From Deltaproteobacteria bacterium (GTDB lineage Bacteria; Bdellovibrionota; UBA1018): 5,906 bases of DNA. Made by a program: the position numbers and the translations under genes. The notes beneath the pieces are model-generated. The model ran no database searches and was not told the DNA's origin. It was given only the letters and a program-made list of their open reading frames with translations. Shown here one piece after another: positions 5,665-5,906 of the stretch (positions are counted from its first letter, which is position 1; each line of letters begins with the position of its first letter). The stretch is from positions 1-5,906 of the forward strand of contig JACQAU010000258.1 in NCBI GenBank assembly GCA_016194835.1. Direction: 5' to 3'.

Positions 5665-5906
5665 TTATCTTTTTCTCTTAATTTTTGTTGTCTTAGTGTG
5701 TTCTTTTTTTGTTTTAATAGCCGCTTGTGCTGCTGCGAGCCTGGCTATTGGCACCCTGAATGGTGAGCAACTGACATAGTCCAATCCAAGCTTGTGACAA
5801 AACTCAACCGAAGACGGTTCTCCACCGTGTTCCCCACAAATACCGATTTTTAATGCTGGAGCACTTTGTCTGCCATCATGGATTGCGATGTCCATAAGCC
5901 TTCCAA
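5665..5906 (-). CDS. ppdK: Pyruvate, phosphate dikinase, C-terminal end (runs off right edge)
   Basis: Only the last 80 codons are in the window; the frame is open to the edge. The enzyme interconverts pyruvate, ATP and phosphate with phosphoenolpyruvate, AMP and pyrophosphate in the cytosol. The visible part is the end of the PEP/pyruvate-binding TIM barrel. It reads GRLMDIAIHDGR, then KIGICGEHGGEPSSVEFCHK and LGLDYVSCSPFRVPIARLAA. The ICGEHGG loop carries the cysteine that serves as the general acid/base in this enzyme family, and the SCSPFRVPIARLAAAQAAI end is diagnostic for PPDK as opposed to the related PEP synthase or enzyme I. The ATG at 5895 is internal and not the start. Oddly, the protein continues past the usual end with a strongly basic tail of 16 residues (KTKKEHTKTTKIKRKR, 9 of 16 Lys or Arg). 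Confidence 0.95.
   Translation of the reverse strand, partial: GRLMDIAIHDGRQSAPALKIGICGEHGGEPSSVEFCHKLGLDYVSCSPFRVPIARLAAAQAAIKTKKEHTKTTKIKRKR

Noticed and set aside
1..5906. Search for CRISPR arrays, tRNA, rRNA, insertion sequences and riboswitches
   Set aside because: No regularly spaced repeats, cloverleaf-like sequence, transposase, terminal repeats or recognisable riboswitch core were seen; intergenic gaps are short.

Overview
The window looks like chromosomal DNA of a low-GC Gram-negative bacterium. A heptosyltransferase-type (GT9) gene points to LPS or another heptose-containing envelope glycan. The SMC head sequence and the exported HELGHH...EGQAD metalloprotease read to me like proteins of the Bdellovibrionota/Oligoflexia or related former deltaproteobacteria. 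That taxonomic call is inference from remembered family resemblance and was not checked by a search.

Layout. Positions 1-1362 (minus) hold the N-terminal 454 codons of chromosome-partition protein SMC, running off the left edge. It has its own sigma70-like promoter in the 107-bp gap before it. Positions 1470-3655 (minus) hold two glycosyltransferases, a GT4-type gene followed by a GT9-type gene, overlapping by 13 bp and evidently co-transcribed. A 176-bp AT-rich divergent intergenic region with an imperfect inverted repeat separates them from a plus-strand gene (3832-4737) for an exported zinc metalloprotease-like protein. Next comes a compact plus-strand toxin-antitoxin pair of BrnT/CopG-type (4819-5341), toxin first, genes overlapping by 50 bp, with a promoter and a small palindrome just before the toxin. 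Its last 11 bp overlap, tail to tail, an FmdB-type zinc-ribbon gene (5331-5594, minus). The right edge (5665-5906, minus) is the C-terminus of pyruvate, phosphate dikinase, which carries an unusual lysine/arginine-rich tail.

How the genes relate. There is no single pathway. The left part is core chromosome biology (SMC) beside an envelope-glycan gene pair. The middle contains an exported putative peptidase and a toxin-antitoxin module, which are accessory in character. The right part is central metabolism (PpdK, interconverting pyruvate and phosphoenolpyruvate) with a small zinc-ribbon protein. I see no insertion sequence, tRNA, rRNA, CRISPR array or attachment site. I found no convincing evidence of an entirely new system. 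The items most worth a second look are the toxin-antitoxin control region with its almost leaderless toxin start, the lineage-restricted exported metalloprotease, and the inverted repeat between the divergent genes.
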